A DNA stretch of 64,000 nt from Setophaga petechia (GCA_024362935.1 JANCRA010000118.1:658134-722133); one strand, 5' to 3'; shown: positions 44,505 to 56,699, numbered from the stretch's first letter. Numbers and translations: made by a program. The notes: generated by a model not told the origin, from the sequence alone.

Positions 44505-45045
44505 CCCTGGGGAGTCACCCTGGGGACTGACCCTGGGAATCACCCTGGGGGACTGACCCTGGGGGTTCACCGTGGGGAATGACCCTGGCGATTCATCCCA
44601 GGGATTGAGCCTGGGGACTGACCCTGGGGATTCGACCAGGATTCATCCTGGTGACTGACCCTGGGAATCACCCTGGGGATTGATGCTGGGGATTCATCCT
44701 GAGGATTGACCCTGGGGATTGAGCCTGGATTCATCCTGGGGATTCATTCCTGGATTCATCCCGGAGACTCACCCTGAGGATTCACCCTGAGGATTCACCC
44801 TGAGGATTCACCCTGAGGATTCACCCTGAAGATTCAGCCTGGGGATTCACGCTGGGGACCGACCATGGGGATTGACCCTGGAGATCCATCCCAGGGATTG
44901 ACCCTGGAGATTCTCCCTGGGGGCTCACCCTGGGGACTGATCCTGGGGATTCACCCCACTGAGTCACCCTGGAGATTCTCCCTGGGGATTCACCCTTGGA
45001 GCTGATCCTGGGGATTCACCCTGGGGATTGACCCTGGGGATTCAG
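44505..45045. repeat. ~13-bp-periodic minisatellite
   Basis: About 40 degenerate copies of ACCCTGGGGATTC-type units, with TTCATCC, TTGACCC and TTCACCC alternating. A cleaner block of TGAGGATTCACCC repeats lies at about 44,770-44,830. Confidence 0.9.
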
Positions 45046-46249
45046 GTGCATGCAGGAAGGGCTCGGGGATGAAGGGGATGTGTCTGAGCAGCACGGGACA
45101 GGGGGTGAGGTGGCACAAAGGGCCAAAGGAGGGTGACACCAGGTCCCAGCCCGCCCAGGAGCAGGTTTTGTGCCCTCAGGCTGCAATCTTGGTGTCACTG
45201 ATCAGATCTTTTCCAGCAGCCTCGGGTTTTACCCTCCCTCACCCCGTCCCTCCCATTCCCACCCGGGTGACTCAGAGCAGCCAAGTGGCCGAGGAGCTGA
45301 TGAGAAAATAACGAGCAGCAAACGTCTGTGGGCAGATGTTTTTTCTGGTTTGGTGTCAGATTGGTCCTTTGACCGTCAAACCAGCACCGAGAGCTGCCAG
45401 CCCCTGCTGAAATCAGCCCGTGCCTGTGATCCACATAAAGCACATCCCTGCCCCGGCTGGAGCGGCCCGGCCGGGCTCTGGGCTCCGAGCAGCGGCTGCA
45501 CAGCAGCAGCGCTGATGCGGCACCGCGGGCCCTGTCCCCAGCCAGGGGCCTGGCCAGGCTGCCGGCAATCCCCGCAGGTCCTGCGGTCACATTCTGGGCC
45601 CCCGGGGATCAGACAGAGCCAGGAACAAACCGGGCTGAGCCCAGCTCCAGCCGGGGGCACCCGGTGACACGGGGACACGGCGCTGCAGTGCCTTTGACAG
45701 GGACCGATTGCCAGGTCCTGGGATTCAGGAACTCCAATTCCTCCGTGCCACACAGGGGCTCATTACCGAGGCAGTGTCACTCTGGAGTCATCTCCCGGAT
45801 CACCCAAGCTTTGGCTGATGGATATTTGATCTGCTCCGTGCTGATCACTGCTGGAACAGTAATGAAATTGCTTTCATTGGCACCAGGAGGGGCTCGGGGT
45901 GTGAATTGTGCCATGGTTCCAAGGAAGCTTTTTCTCATTCTTCCCAGTAATTATGCCCAGGAGGGCGAAAAGCATTTGAATTGCATCAGACATGTGCCAT
46001 TGCACATGAAAATTCCTATTTTACACAGCAGCTCCCGACCCCTGCAGGAAAATAATGCTCAGTCTGTGTTAGTTTAAGTAGGGGAGATCACTGAAGGACC
46101 CTAAAGGGAGCGAGAAATGGAGTTTTGGGGTGAGCTGTGAAGAGAAAAGAGCCAGGATCTTCCTTCCTGTTTCAGAATGTGGAGACAGTCAGATTCAAAA
46201 CCAGATTCAATCCCCAGGATGAATCCCCAGCACCAAACCTAGACCTGGG
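45046..46249. other. unannotated GC-rich sequence
   Basis: 45,420-45,620 is the most CpG-containing stretch here outside the provirus, but I see no exon or promoter motif that I can support. Confidence 0.4.
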
Positions 46250-47555
46250 TGTAGGAGTGCTGGGGGTAGGATGGACAGAGAGCAGAGATCTCTGCAGCCA
46301 GGGCTGGGAACTTGGGGTTTATTGCAAAGGGCCTGGGTGCAGGGCCCTGCTGGGAGCTGCCAGCCACAGCTCAGAGCAGGGCCCAGAGGGGGAGAGAGGT
46401 AAAGAGAGAGAAGGCAAGAGCATGGTAAAGAGGATGAGAGAGTGAAGTTCCCGTTACAATACAATAAATCATCTTCTGTGTTGAATATTCTAATTCTCAG
46501 TAACCAATCTACTACAAGATACAAATCCTATAGATTTGAGAAGGATGAAAGTTTGACAAGAAAGTCTCACAGATATGTCTGTTTGGCAGAAAGATTTTTA
46601 AATGTAGAGTCTGATGAAGGAATAGAGATGGAAGCAAGTTTTGATACAGAAGAAAAGAATTGCTGAGCCAGTCTCACTGGATAACCAAGGAGGCAAAGGG
46701 TGTGTTAGTTAGAAGGGGTTTTTATGGCTTAGAGCAAAGGATAAACCCACCCCAAACAAGAAGATGTTTTTACCAAGCAGAAAGAGAGCACAGGCAGACA
46801 AGGCAGCAAATGTTTCAAGTAGAAGAAAAGGTCTCAGAATTTTCTACTGCAAGAAAACTGAAAAACAACTTCCAGCTTAAACTGTGATGTACTGACTTTT
46901 AGTGATTGGAGAACAGTAACATGAATATGATAATTATAGGAGTTATGATAGGGTATTGATAATAGCTCAGGTATAGATTGGTTCTGCTGTATTGAGATGC
47001 TCAGCAAAGAAAAGTCTATAATGCAATGTAACCAAAACCAAAGGGTGTCCAGGCCTGCCTGCAGCTGGAGCTGACAGCTGTGGGCACAGCTCTGTCACCC
47101 ACAACCCTGGACTGCTGTAACACCTTGGATACAATAAACTGCATTTTGGATAGAATAAACTGCATTTTGGATACAATCAACTGCATTTTGGAGAGCTGTG
47201 TGGAGTCCTGCATCTCTCATTCAGGCTCTTACACTACAGCATTTCCATGCAGCCTATAAGAATCATTACATTCCCACACTGGGTTACATTTTAAACCCTA
47301 CAAACTCCTCTTTGGGCCCCTTCTGCCAAGCCAGCAGGGTCTGCTCTGAGCCTTGGGCCTGTCTGCAAGCAGAGGGAATTGTTTGATCCAAAGGGGATCA
47401 CCTTCAGCTGGCCATGCCATTGTTTTCCAGTTGTTCAGTAACTGAGGGATCTCAAAGCTTGCTTTCATTTCAATCTGGCTTAGAGTTTCCATATTCTCAG
47501 AATCTTTTGCCAGGCAATCATATTTCTAAGGCTTTCCTGTTTCATCTTCCCCAGC
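46250..47555 (-). mobile_element. LTR, family E (copy E2), split by LTR D2
   Basis: The two parts (46,250-46,533 and 47,234-47,555, 606 bp together) match E1 at 41,898-42,503. CCTGGG flanks both ends (46,244-46,249 and 47,556-47,561), a plausible 6-bp target duplication. Confidence 0.75.
46534..47233 (+). mobile_element. solo LTR, family D (copy D2), nested in E2
   Basis: A 700-bp copy of the LTR at 59,381-60,144, flanked by CTATAG/CTACAG (46,528-46,533 and 47,234-47,239). It carries three units of the ~20-bp repeat GCATTTTGGATACAATAAAC near 47,125-47,195. Confidence 0.85.
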
Positions 47556-47561
47556 CCTGGG

Positions 47562-47822
47562 AAATGGGGTGCAAGCCTCAGTGTCCAGCAGGTGACAGGG
47601 ACCTGCATCCAGCTCCAGGCACACCTGGGAGCCTTCCCAGCCTCAGGGGAGCCTCTCTGCAATGAAGGATTTGCTGCTGGGGCCAGGAGCTCTGTGGCTT
47701 CTCACATATCCCAAGGGGGTTCTTCCAGGGGCCTTTGCTTTGGGGTTTGCTCTCACCATGGTGTGGAGGCCAAGAATGAGGAATTCCTGTTGCTTTCCCC
47801 AGATTATCCTGCTTTTTGGGCT
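47562..47822. other. unannotated sequence
   Basis: No gene recognised. Confidence 0.4.
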
Positions 47823-48459
47823 TGTGAAAAGTGCAGGCTCTACACAGATATTTACTATATGTATTATGTTGTATTGATTAGTAGTGCTGTATTAACATTT
47901 TAACAGTTCGGTAAATGTAGTTTTGTAGTTAAAATGTAGCTTTTCTAGTTAAAATAGAAACTGTGTATGTGGGATATGTTTTTAAGAGAGGACTGAGGTA
48001 CTCACATCAGATTGCAGCCACAGGACACCTTGAAAAATCTGAAATCTCTGAAATCTTTCAGAGAAAAAGAATTTATTGTTCCCTTATCAGAAGAAACAAA
48101 CTTCTTCCTGCCTCCTCAGCCCTGAAGACACCGTCAGGATTCAGAGGAAGAAGCTGACACTGCCCAGCCAGAATCCTGTGTTTGAATGGAATTTATGCAT
48201 CATGTATGAGCTGTATGAATATGCAACAGGCTGTTGCTTTTAAGGGTTAATCCTCTGTTAATGTGGGGCCTTTTTCAGGCTTATTTTGCCCAGAAAACGT
48301 ACCTGGACTGTCCCTAACTCTTTGTGTTTATTGTCTCGTATTGTCCTAAATCCTAATTGTTCAAATTTTTATTACTCTAATTATATTACTATTTTAATAA
48401 CCATTTTATTACTATTAAACTTTTAAAATTTTAAAACCAAGTGATTGGCGTTTTTCACA
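47823..48459 (+). mobile_element. solo LTR, family G, 4-bp target duplication
   Basis: 637 bp with terminal inverted repeats TGTGAAAAGTGC and GCGTTTTTCACA and an exact 4-bp target duplication GGCT (47,819-47,822 and 48,460-48,463). Four bases is typical of class I (gammaretrovirus-like) elements, unlike the 6-bp families here. The AT-rich 3' part carries ATTAAA near 48,414. Confidence 0.85.
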
Positions 48460-48724
48460 GGCTGGACTGCAGGAAGCAAGGAGCCCCTGCAGGAATTTGG
48501 GGGTGCTGGAACATCCCAGTCCATGTAGGGCGACTCCCTTTGAGGACTGGCCTGGCTTGTGGGTGCTTTCAGCCTGTCCTGACAGCCAGAAGAGCACGTT
48601 TTGATCTCTCTCCTGCCTGTGGGGTCTTTTCAGCCCATCCTACAGTCAGAACAGCACATTTGGAGCTCTATCCTGACTGTGGGGTGACTTCAGCCTGCCC
48701 TGGCAGCCAGAGCAGCACATTAGG
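48460..48724. repeat. imperfect ~60-bp repeats
   Basis: Three loose copies of a segment with 'ctgtggggtgacttcagcct' and 'cagagcagcacatt' between 48,560 and 48,725. Confidence 0.6.
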
Positions 48725-49165
48725 AGGGAAACGATGGTGGAGAGGGGCTGGGAATACAAACCCTGAGAGGAGCCCCTGAGGGAGCTGGGGGTGCTCAGCC
48801 TGGAGAAAAGGAGCCTCAGGGGTGCCCCCATCACTCTGCAGCTCCTGAAAGGTGCCTGTGCTCAGCTGGGGCTGGGCTCTGTCTGCAGGCACTGACACAA
48901 CCAGAGCACACAGCCTCGAGCTGCCCCGAGGGAAACACAGGGTGGATATTGGGGAAAGGATTTTCACAGAAAGGGTGATAAAGTTCTGGAATGTTCTGCC
49001 CGGGGAGGTGGTGCAGTCCCCATCCCTGGGGGTGTTTAACAAAGCCTGGATGTGGCACTGGGTGCCAGGGTTGAGTTGAGCTATTGGGGCTGGGTTGGAC
49101 TCGATGGTCTTGAAGGTCTCTTCCAACCCAGTGATTCTGGGAATTCTGGGAATTCTGGGACTTTT
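48725..49165 (+). mobile_element. CR1 LINE 3' end
   Basis: A well-preserved CR1 3' end on plus: 'gggggtgctcagcctggag', 'ttctggaatgttctgcccgg', 'ggttggactcgatggtcttg' and 'aaggtctcttccaaccca', ending in the GATTCTGGGAATTCTGGG tail repeats. Confidence 0.9.
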
Positions 49166-50932
49166 AATCCCTGTCCTGGCCATGGGATGATTTCAGCCCA
49201 TCCTGACACAGCACGTCCCCTTTGGAGCCTCTGGAAGAGCTCTGTGGTCCCATTCTCCCTCTGGGAAAAAGAGAAATGGCAAATGACCCCAGGCAGTCAT
49301 GGGGAAGGCCCATTTGGGCCAGAATGAGCTCCCTGGGTGCCCCTGGCTCGGGGACACCGTCCCTGTCCCCATGGCTGGGATCTGTCCCCTCACTGCCCCA
49401 GCACAGCAGCTCCAGCCACATTCCCAGGGCACAAACAGCCCCACAGAACCAGCAGCTGCCTCGGGTCAGCCACTTTTAATGGGGCTCCTTTAGGGCTTTA
49501 TTCTGCCTAATTCTGATTTTTCCCTTTGTCCTGCAGGACAGCAGAGGAATCACCCTCAGTCTGATCCATCTTTCCCTTCCCTGCTCCCAGCACTGTGTGT
49601 TTTCATCTCCTGTCTGGGATGACAGTGAAACTTCCAGGGTTGTGTGTGCTCTGTGTTGGAGGAGAAGAAAGTGTTTTATCATGAGTGAGGTTGATTCTGT
49701 GCAATTAGAGGGGGAACAACCATTGTGTCAGGACAAATGCCATAATTCCTGCTGCCTGATCCATGCCCCATAGGAATCAGATCTTTTCCTCCCACAAATC
49801 TCCCATCTTACAGAAATATAAAAGCCATGAAACCCATCAAAAGCAGATTGGCAAAGTTCACTGAATTTCCCCCTATTTCATAATCAAAAGTAATTGGAAA
49901 TGCTACAGAGACTGTTAAAGTTAAATTTCCCTCGTGCTGAAGTGCACATCAAAGAGCAGATGCTCAACACAGTGTCAGAAACAGTGAAAGTACCCCATAA
50001 ATCACTGCTAATATTCACATTTTGAGAAGGTGCTGTGGGGAGGAGGAGGGTGGATGTGGAATGTGACTCAGGGAGGGAACTTTAATGACATTTGTGATGG
50101 CACTTGGGACAAAGCTGAGACATGAGCGTGACCTAAACCAGGGGAAAATAAACAAGGAGCTGTGAAAATGGCTGAGGCCATGAACTGTTGGGGCAGAGGA
50201 TGTGCTTTTATTAGAGGATTGGACACCAGACTATTTCCAGAAGCTCCAAAAATGTGTAAAGTTGGGTTTTAACACTCCGAAAGCTGTGGAATAATCACAG
50301 TGATGGAATGAGCACGACTGAAAAGTCACGTCCCTCAAAAGTCACCACCCCCTGCCCCATTTCCAACAAGTGGTGGAGCAAATCCCTGGCTCCTGGAAAA
50401 CTCAGAGTCATCCAAAGTGTCCTCACTTTGCAGTCAGGAGGAGCCAGAGCCAGGGCTGGGCCTTCCATGGAGGGCTGCAAACCCCAAAAGCAGAGTGGGA
50501 TTTGTTCAGACCCTTCTAGAATAGGGATTCAACCCATTTTGTGATGTTTTGGACATGAAAAGAATAAATAAAAGGTCTTCAAAGCAGTAACAATCTCAGC
50601 TGCCTCCTCAGTGTCACCTGGGTGGTCACCTGCCACCACAAATCCTTGGGAATTCTCATCTCCTGTAACAGAATCAAGGCCAGAGATGTTTGGTTCAGAG
50701 TGGGACATGAAAGAAACACAATTTAAAAGGCACCTCCAGGAGGGCTTCAGGGCCACATGGAGCTTTAGGGAGGGCTAGGTTTAGAAGCAGAGGAGCAATG
50801 AGGAAAAAAACATTTTCCTTCTAAGCAGAGCTTGCAAAAATGTTTCCTTTTAATCTCTTTTTTCCTCCTCTGTGGGCAGATGAAATGCTCGAGGTAGGGA
50901 ATCAAGACACCCTGTTGATATCCAGCTGATAT
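49166..50932. other. unannotated sequence
   Basis: No gene or repeat recognised. Confidence 0.4.
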
Positions 50933-51157
50933 AAACCCAATTGCTGATGTTCAGCACTCCCCACCCCTTATAATTTCTGGTTTAGAAACCCAAATATTGC
51001 TGTTCACCATTCCCCACCCCTTGTAATTCCTTATAAACCCAAATATTGCTGTTCACCATTCCCCACCCCTTATAATTCCTTATAAACCCAAATATTGCTG
51101 TTCACCATTCCCCACCCCTTATAATTCCTTATAAATCCAAATATTGCTGTTCACCAT
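50933..51157. repeat. 49-bp tandem repeat, ~4.5 copies
   Basis: Units contain CCCAAATATTGCTGTTCACC and ATTCCCCACCCCTTATAATT. The last three are nearly identical. Confidence 0.95.
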
Positions 51158-51750
51158 TCATTTGGCACAGGAAGAGGTTTTCTGTCATGCCTGTTGAATT
51201 GTCCCAGAAATTTCAGCACCAGAAGGGACTGGGGCAATCAGATTTGGGATTGCACTTGAGCTCTGATCCCAGTTCCAGCAGATGGATGACAGCATCTGCA
51301 GGAGACAGGGAAGAAAAAAGCAAATTGCTAAAATAAAGATCAGATCTTGTTGCCAAACCTCTCTGAGTGCAAGATGACACTGACAGCCAGGGCTGCCTGA
51401 GGGATCCCAGCAGGGCTGGCCCTGGGAGGGTGCAGGATAAAAGCCAGTGCTGGAGGGCACCAGGTGAATCCTCACAGCTTGCCAGAGGAAGAAAGGGAAA
51501 TTCAAACTCACTTTATTTCCCCTGGCATTGGACACCTCCCCCTACCCCAGGGTGTTCCAGCCTGGCCTTGGGCACTTCCAGGGGTCTGGGGGCAGCTCAG
51601 GGCTCCCTCCCAGCCCAGCAGCTCTGCCTTTGCCTCTCCTTTAAATCCCAGAGACCACGACTCAGTCTGCTGCAGCACTTCTCTTCTGACAGGCAGGGCA
51701 GCCTCCCTCCCTGCATTTGGGATCCCAGAGCCATGGAGCAGAGTCTGAGG
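51158..51750. other. unannotated sequence with a probable CR1 scrap
   Basis: 51,525-51,605 resembles the CR1 end on minus ('ccagcctggccttgggcac'). The rest is unrecognised. Confidence 0.45.
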
Positions 51751-52445
51751 TGTCTGAGGTGCCCTGGGTTGGAAATGGGGCTGTGTGTTCTGTGCCCCCT
51801 GTCAGAGCTGGGGCAGCTCTCTGCTGTTCTTGGGGCAGTTTTCTTGATCTCTGCCACAGCCAATCCTCCCTGCAGGAGATCTCTGCTGTCCATGGGCACT
51901 GAGTGTCCCTGCAGGGCTGATCCAATTCCAGCATCCCATGGGGAGATGCTGCGCCCAGGGCAGGAGCCAAGCATTCCTACCTGGATCCAAGCTGAGCCTG
52001 GCACAGCACAGCAGCCTTTGCCCCCTGCATTGCCAGAGGAGCAGCTTTCTGCTGCCCTGCATGGCCAGAGGGAGCCCAGGCCCATCTGCAGCAGCCCTGG
52101 AGCTGCAGAGGAAAACTCCCCCCTTGTGCAGGATCCCTACTCCAGCAGAACCACAGCTGGCACTGCAGGAGGGCTGAGCCCCCCTGGCATGGGGCTGTGC
52201 CACCCCCTGACCCACAGCGTGCCAGGGCCTGCTCGCACTCTGCCAGGGTTGTTTTGTATTACTGCATTGTTTGCTTTACTTTTATTTTTCCCTGTTAAAG
52301 AACTGTTATTCCTACTCCCATATCTTTGCCTGAGAGTTTTTTCATTTCAAAATTACAATAATTCAGAGGGAGGGGGTTTGCATTTTCCATTTCAGGAGAG
52401 GGTTCTGCCTTCCCTAACAAACATCTGTGTTTTCAAACCAAGACA
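51751..52445 (-). mobile_element. solo LTR, family C (copy C5)
   Basis: 695 bp, minus orientation (plus-strand ends TGTCTGAGG and CCAAGACA). The core (about 51,799-52,228) differs from C1, C2 and C4 by only one or two bases each; the poly(A)-side part is clearly diverged from C1. Confidence 0.8.
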
Positions 52446-52528
52446 GTGGGCTGGAGCTGCCCTCTTGGAGTGGGAATGGTGAGCTGGCAGTTCATTAATG
52501 ACCCATATTGGAAATCAAAGTGACCCCT

Positions 52529-52990
52529 GTGGCAGGGAGAAATGACAAGGAAGACCCCATTGATATCAGAAGGCTAATTAATTACTTTATTATACTATAT
52601 ATATATTATTCTATACTATATTACATTACAGAATCACAGAATCACAGAAATTCTAGGTTGGAAGAGACCTTTAAGATCATCGAGTCCAACCCATGTTCTA
52701 ACACCTCAACTAGATCATGGCACCAAGTGCCACATCCAGTCTTTTTTTAAACTTTACATCTAAACTGAACCTGCACAAGTGCCCAACTCAACTCCCCTGC
52801 CCAGCATCTCGTGACCATCAGCCCACAGGATCCAATGGGTCAGTGAATCCCAGCACTCACAGCACAATCCAATCACCAATTCCCTTCAGGTAAACAATCT
52901 TCCACAGTGCATTCCACTTGTGAACAAGAGGAGCAGCAATTGAGATAAGAATTGTTTTTTTCTTTCTCTGATGTTCAGAGAATGTGAATC
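52529..52990 (-). mobile_element. LTR, family A (copy A7), split by CR1
   Basis: Starts TGTGGCAGGG and has 'gatatcagaaggctaatt' with the AT-rich stretch, then the distal half ('taaacaatcttccacagtgc' to 'gaattgttttttt') after a CR1 insertion. The right end is approximate and no target duplication was found. Confidence 0.65.
52629..52758 (-). mobile_element. CR1 LINE fragment inside LTR A7
   Basis: Tail repeats (CAGAATCA)n, then 'ggttggaagagacctttaag' and 'atcatcgagtccaacc': a 5'-truncated CR1 on minus, at least 130 bp. It interrupts an A-family LTR, so it is younger than that LTR. Confidence 0.8.
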
Positions 52991-53425
52991 CCAGAAATAT
53001 CCTTGGGAAGTTGTGCTTTGCTTTTCTCTGTGAACAGAAATGCAGCCACAGAGCCGAGCTCTGGCTGACTCTCAGTGTCCCTGGCCTGGGTTCTTGCCCA
53101 GCTGAGCTCTCAGCCACGCTGTGTCCTCAGCCATCACCAGGAATGCACCTGGAACTTGGGAATTCCTGCTGGCCTGTGGGAAATGGATTTGTAGAGAATT
53201 TTTAAAGTTCGATAGAAGGTTTATATCATGTGTATTTGTATGTAAATGTTGAGATAAGAAATGTTGATTTAGAAATGTCATGGAATAGGACAGATATTGT
53301 TGAGAGAGAAATAGAGCTAGAAATAAGTTTTAAAGGATAGCTTTGTAAATATGACTAAATACTTCTGAGAAATATGGCAGCTCTCAGTTGCCCTATCTCT
53401 AGGTCAGAAAAGGGCTTGAGAGGAA
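52991..53425. other. unannotated sequence
   Basis: No gene recognised. The end reads TTGAGAGGAA before LTR B2, a possible polypurine remnant. Confidence 0.4.
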
Positions 53426-53908
53426 TGGCAGATTTGTTTTTCCAAATAAGCTGTGTGTCTGCTGGGAGATAAAACTAGGGCTGAGAGATAAAAGAAACAA
53501 TGGGAAGGATTCCACTGATTGATGAATGGAAAAAGATATTTGCCTTTACAAATAAACTGTAGATTGGCAGATAAATGAATTGGACATTGAAAGATGAAAG
53601 AAACAATGGGGAAAACCCTAAATTCCATAAGAATTAAAAACTAAAAGGGAGGGTTTTACATTGGAGGGGAATCTTTGGGATCAGGAGTTCTGGGAAGTCT
53701 GAACCTCTCAAGTACCTCAGCAATGGGGAAAGAGAGAAGGGAAATGCAGCTGGAAATTGGGATAAAAAGGAGGCTGCATCCTCCAAAAACTGGAGAGACC
53801 CCAGGGGATGCCCCATGGCCTCTGCCTTGATTGGAATAAAGTTCCAGGACTCCTCTGTCTCCTTTTTGGACATAAACCTCTGGTGTTTGTGGATTCATTT
53901 TCCTGACA
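53426..53908 (+). mobile_element. LTR, family B (copy B2)
   Basis: 483 bp, TGGCAGATTTG to TTTTCCTGACA, with TATA-like GGGATAAAAAGG near 53,760 and AATAAA near 53,836. It is the uninterrupted paralogue of B1. Confidence 0.75.
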
Positions 53909-55254
53909 GTCCTAATCTGACACTGACCAGCCTATCTTCATTTAAAGAAAAGAGAAAAGGGACAAGAAAATGGGGAAGAAAACCTAGTAAGGTTAAAGGA
54001 AACTTAAGGAATACAGTGCAGAGAACACAGGGAGGGATGACTGGGAGGGCAGTGGGAGTCTGGTTCATCAGGGCTCTGCTGAAGGTTTCCCACATGCCCA
54101 CGGGTATTTTGGGAGACAGAATTCCTCACTGTTTGTGTCTTTAGGATCCTTTAGGAGCTGTGGGTTTGTATCCTGTCCCAAACCTCCCTCAGAGTCCCCC
54201 TCAGTGCCACACAGGGGTGGTACAGCTGCTCCTGGAGCTGTTTTCTTTGGGATCCCAGGCATTTATCAGTGAGGAATGACCAAACCCTTCATCTCGGGAC
54301 ATGCTGGCCTCATTGAGGGCACCGTGCTGGGTCTGAGGGGTCACTGGGGTCCCTCGGTGCCTCATTCCCAGGGTGTGGCTGGGGACAGCAGATCCTGCTC
54401 AGCCTCTCCATCCTGCTGGGATCGGGAATTCCGGGAATCTCCCATGGCCCGAGCTGCCACAGGCCCGTTGTACCATAATTAACACCTTGTGATGAGTGAC
54501 ATGCTAATGGCAGGCAGGGGACATCACCCTGCCACCGCTGACTTTGACTTGGCTGTCCCTTAATTGTCACCATTATCGGGAAATCGGCCCCGTCCCAGCT
54601 CCCTCTGCTCCCTGCCAAGGACACACGGCTTGTGTCACCTGTCTGTCCTGCCTGATGTGACAGGTGGCAGAAGTGCCACCGTCCCTGCCCTCAGCCAGCT
54701 CCCAGCACCGCAGGATTTTACAAATTGTGTTTAGCTTTTAATGATTTGCTGGAACATGCTTGATTAAAAACCTGCCGGAATTCCAAACCTAATGAACCTT
54801 AAACTTTCACATTAGATCCATTAATTATCCTGGTCCCAGTGGCACACACGGGGACGTTTCCCTGCTGCATTCGTATGAAAATGAAGAGTTTCTGCAAGAA
54901 CTACATTAAAAAATAGACAAATAACACGACTCCATTGCTAAAGCTGTTGTGTCTCTGAATTAAGTTACTGTCTTTTGTTTTTCCCTTTAATTAATCATTC
55001 CTGAGGCATTGCTGGGAGGCCCGGGGGAGCCGGGGAGCAGCAGCAGTAACTGATGGCTTTGTCACCGGTGTCACTGTGCCAGAGCAGTGATGAACGTGAG
55101 GGGAGGGATGGGGGCACCAATTCGCTGTCATTGATATTACAGGGGGCTGTTCTGGGATGATCCATTGTTCTCTGTTTATAGGGGAACACTGATCGGTGGT
55201 TTCAGACCCCACAACACACAGAGACAATCACATCCAAGGATCTTGGCTGCTGCC
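53909..55254. other. unannotated sequence
   Basis: 54,480-55,010 is repeat-free and rich in TTAAT words. No coding signal I can support. Confidence 0.4.
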
Positions 55255-55380
55255 AGGGAATCCCGGGATGGTTCGGGTTGGAAGAGACTCTAAAGCCCAC
55301 CCGGGCCAGGGACACCTTCCACTGTCCCAGGCTGCTCCAAGCCCTGTCCAACCTGGCCCTGGACACTTGGACATGGACAG
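55255..55380 (-). mobile_element. CR1 LINE 3' fragment
   Basis: 'tcgggttggaagagactcta' followed by 'ccaccttccactgtcccagg'-type text, the CR1 3' part on minus, about 125 bp. Confidence 0.75.
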
Positions 55381-55928
55381 AAAAGCCCTTTAATGCTGCC
55401 TGAAGGCCTCGTTCAGAGAACCCCAGACTGTTTCTGGCTGGAGAAGAGCTCTCAGTCACCTCTGGGGTCTGACACAAGCTCTGAGCTCTAAGCCAGCTCC
55501 CCTTGCTCACCTGTGTCTGACAGTGAAGGGGAGAGTTTGGGATCCATTACAGGTTCAGTACTCCCCATTCCATGGGGAATGGATTGCACATTCCCTGCAG
55601 CCAAGCAGGAGACTGTTAATTAGCTAATTATTGCCCAGCATACATTCCAGAGGCTCACCTGGTCTCCTGAACTCTCACTTCATATTCCACAGGTTTCCAC
55701 ATGGGAATTCAGTGGGATAACGGGGCAGACACTGATCTGCAGCTTCCCTTCCACCCTGGCTGAGGAGACACCAGGCTGCCAGGGTAACCTCCCCAAGTGT
55801 CCAAACCCAGGACATTGCTTTGGCTGCCCTGGAGGACCTGAGACCCTGGCAGGGGGCTCAGAGACCTTGGCATGGGGTCACAGACACCTGTGCCTTTGAT
55901 TTTAGCCCATGGAAACAATTCCCAACTT
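55381..55928. other. unannotated sequence
   Basis: No gene or repeat recognised. Confidence 0.4.
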
Positions 55929-56400
55929 TGTGTGAGAAGTTACAAGCCGTAAGAGTTTGAGTGGAATGATAATTTATTACTGGGTGAAAATGTTGAATTT
56001 TGGGGATTTTGAATGGGGGTTCAGGAGACAAGACAGAGGAATCTGGGTGTGTCCTGTCCTTCTTCTCTTTTTTCATGTCCTCTGTCTTCTGCTGTGATGG
56101 TGGCACTTCTGGATTGGTTTAGAGTAGAGACAGACTGTCTAACATGGGTGACAGGTATTGGAAAATTATTGTAAATAAAGTACAGGTAGTTCTTAGTATA
56201 AAAAGATAACACTGCCCCAAGCTGGTCAGTGTGACACAAACCAACCTGCTGGACAGACCTCAGCAGGCCAGAGAAAGAATGTGATAGATAAAAAATAAAC
56301 AACCTTGAGAACGGGAGCCATGGAATCCTGTCTTCTTCTTTGGCCTCAGGGCTGGGTGAAAGAGACTTTCCAACACCTCGGGGTCATCTTGACAGCAGAG
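55929..56400 (+). mobile_element. probable solo LTR, family H
   Basis: Begins TGTGTGAGAAG. TATA-like 'tagtataaaaagata' near 56,196, then AATAAA near 56,294 and 'ccttgagaacgggagcc', an LTR-like order that I associate with ERVK-type passerine LTRs. The 3' end and target duplication are unresolved. Confidence 0.6.
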
Positions 56401-56699
56401 ACCTCATCACCCAAGGGGGGGCTGGGGCATCTCCCTGAGCTCCCACCTCTCCCTCAGCCCTGGGCACGCCCTGTTCTCCACCTGCTTCACTCCTGGTGAG
56501 TGGAACAGGACCATGGCAGCTCTTCTGTCTGGGACTGCAACTTCTCCATGGAGCAGATCACAGCAGCTCCTCCTGGCTCTTCCTTTCCTCAGAAATGGTG
56601 AATTACTCAGTAATGGTGAATTCTTCAATAATGGTGAATTCCTCCTCCTCTGGGATGAGCCCCTGCTGCTCCCAGGCAGGGCTGGGCTGGTGGGAATCA

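Noticed and set aside
45420..45620. A CpG-island promoter
   Set aside because: CpGs are somewhat more frequent than around it, but the stretch is short and no exon or transcript signal adjoins it.
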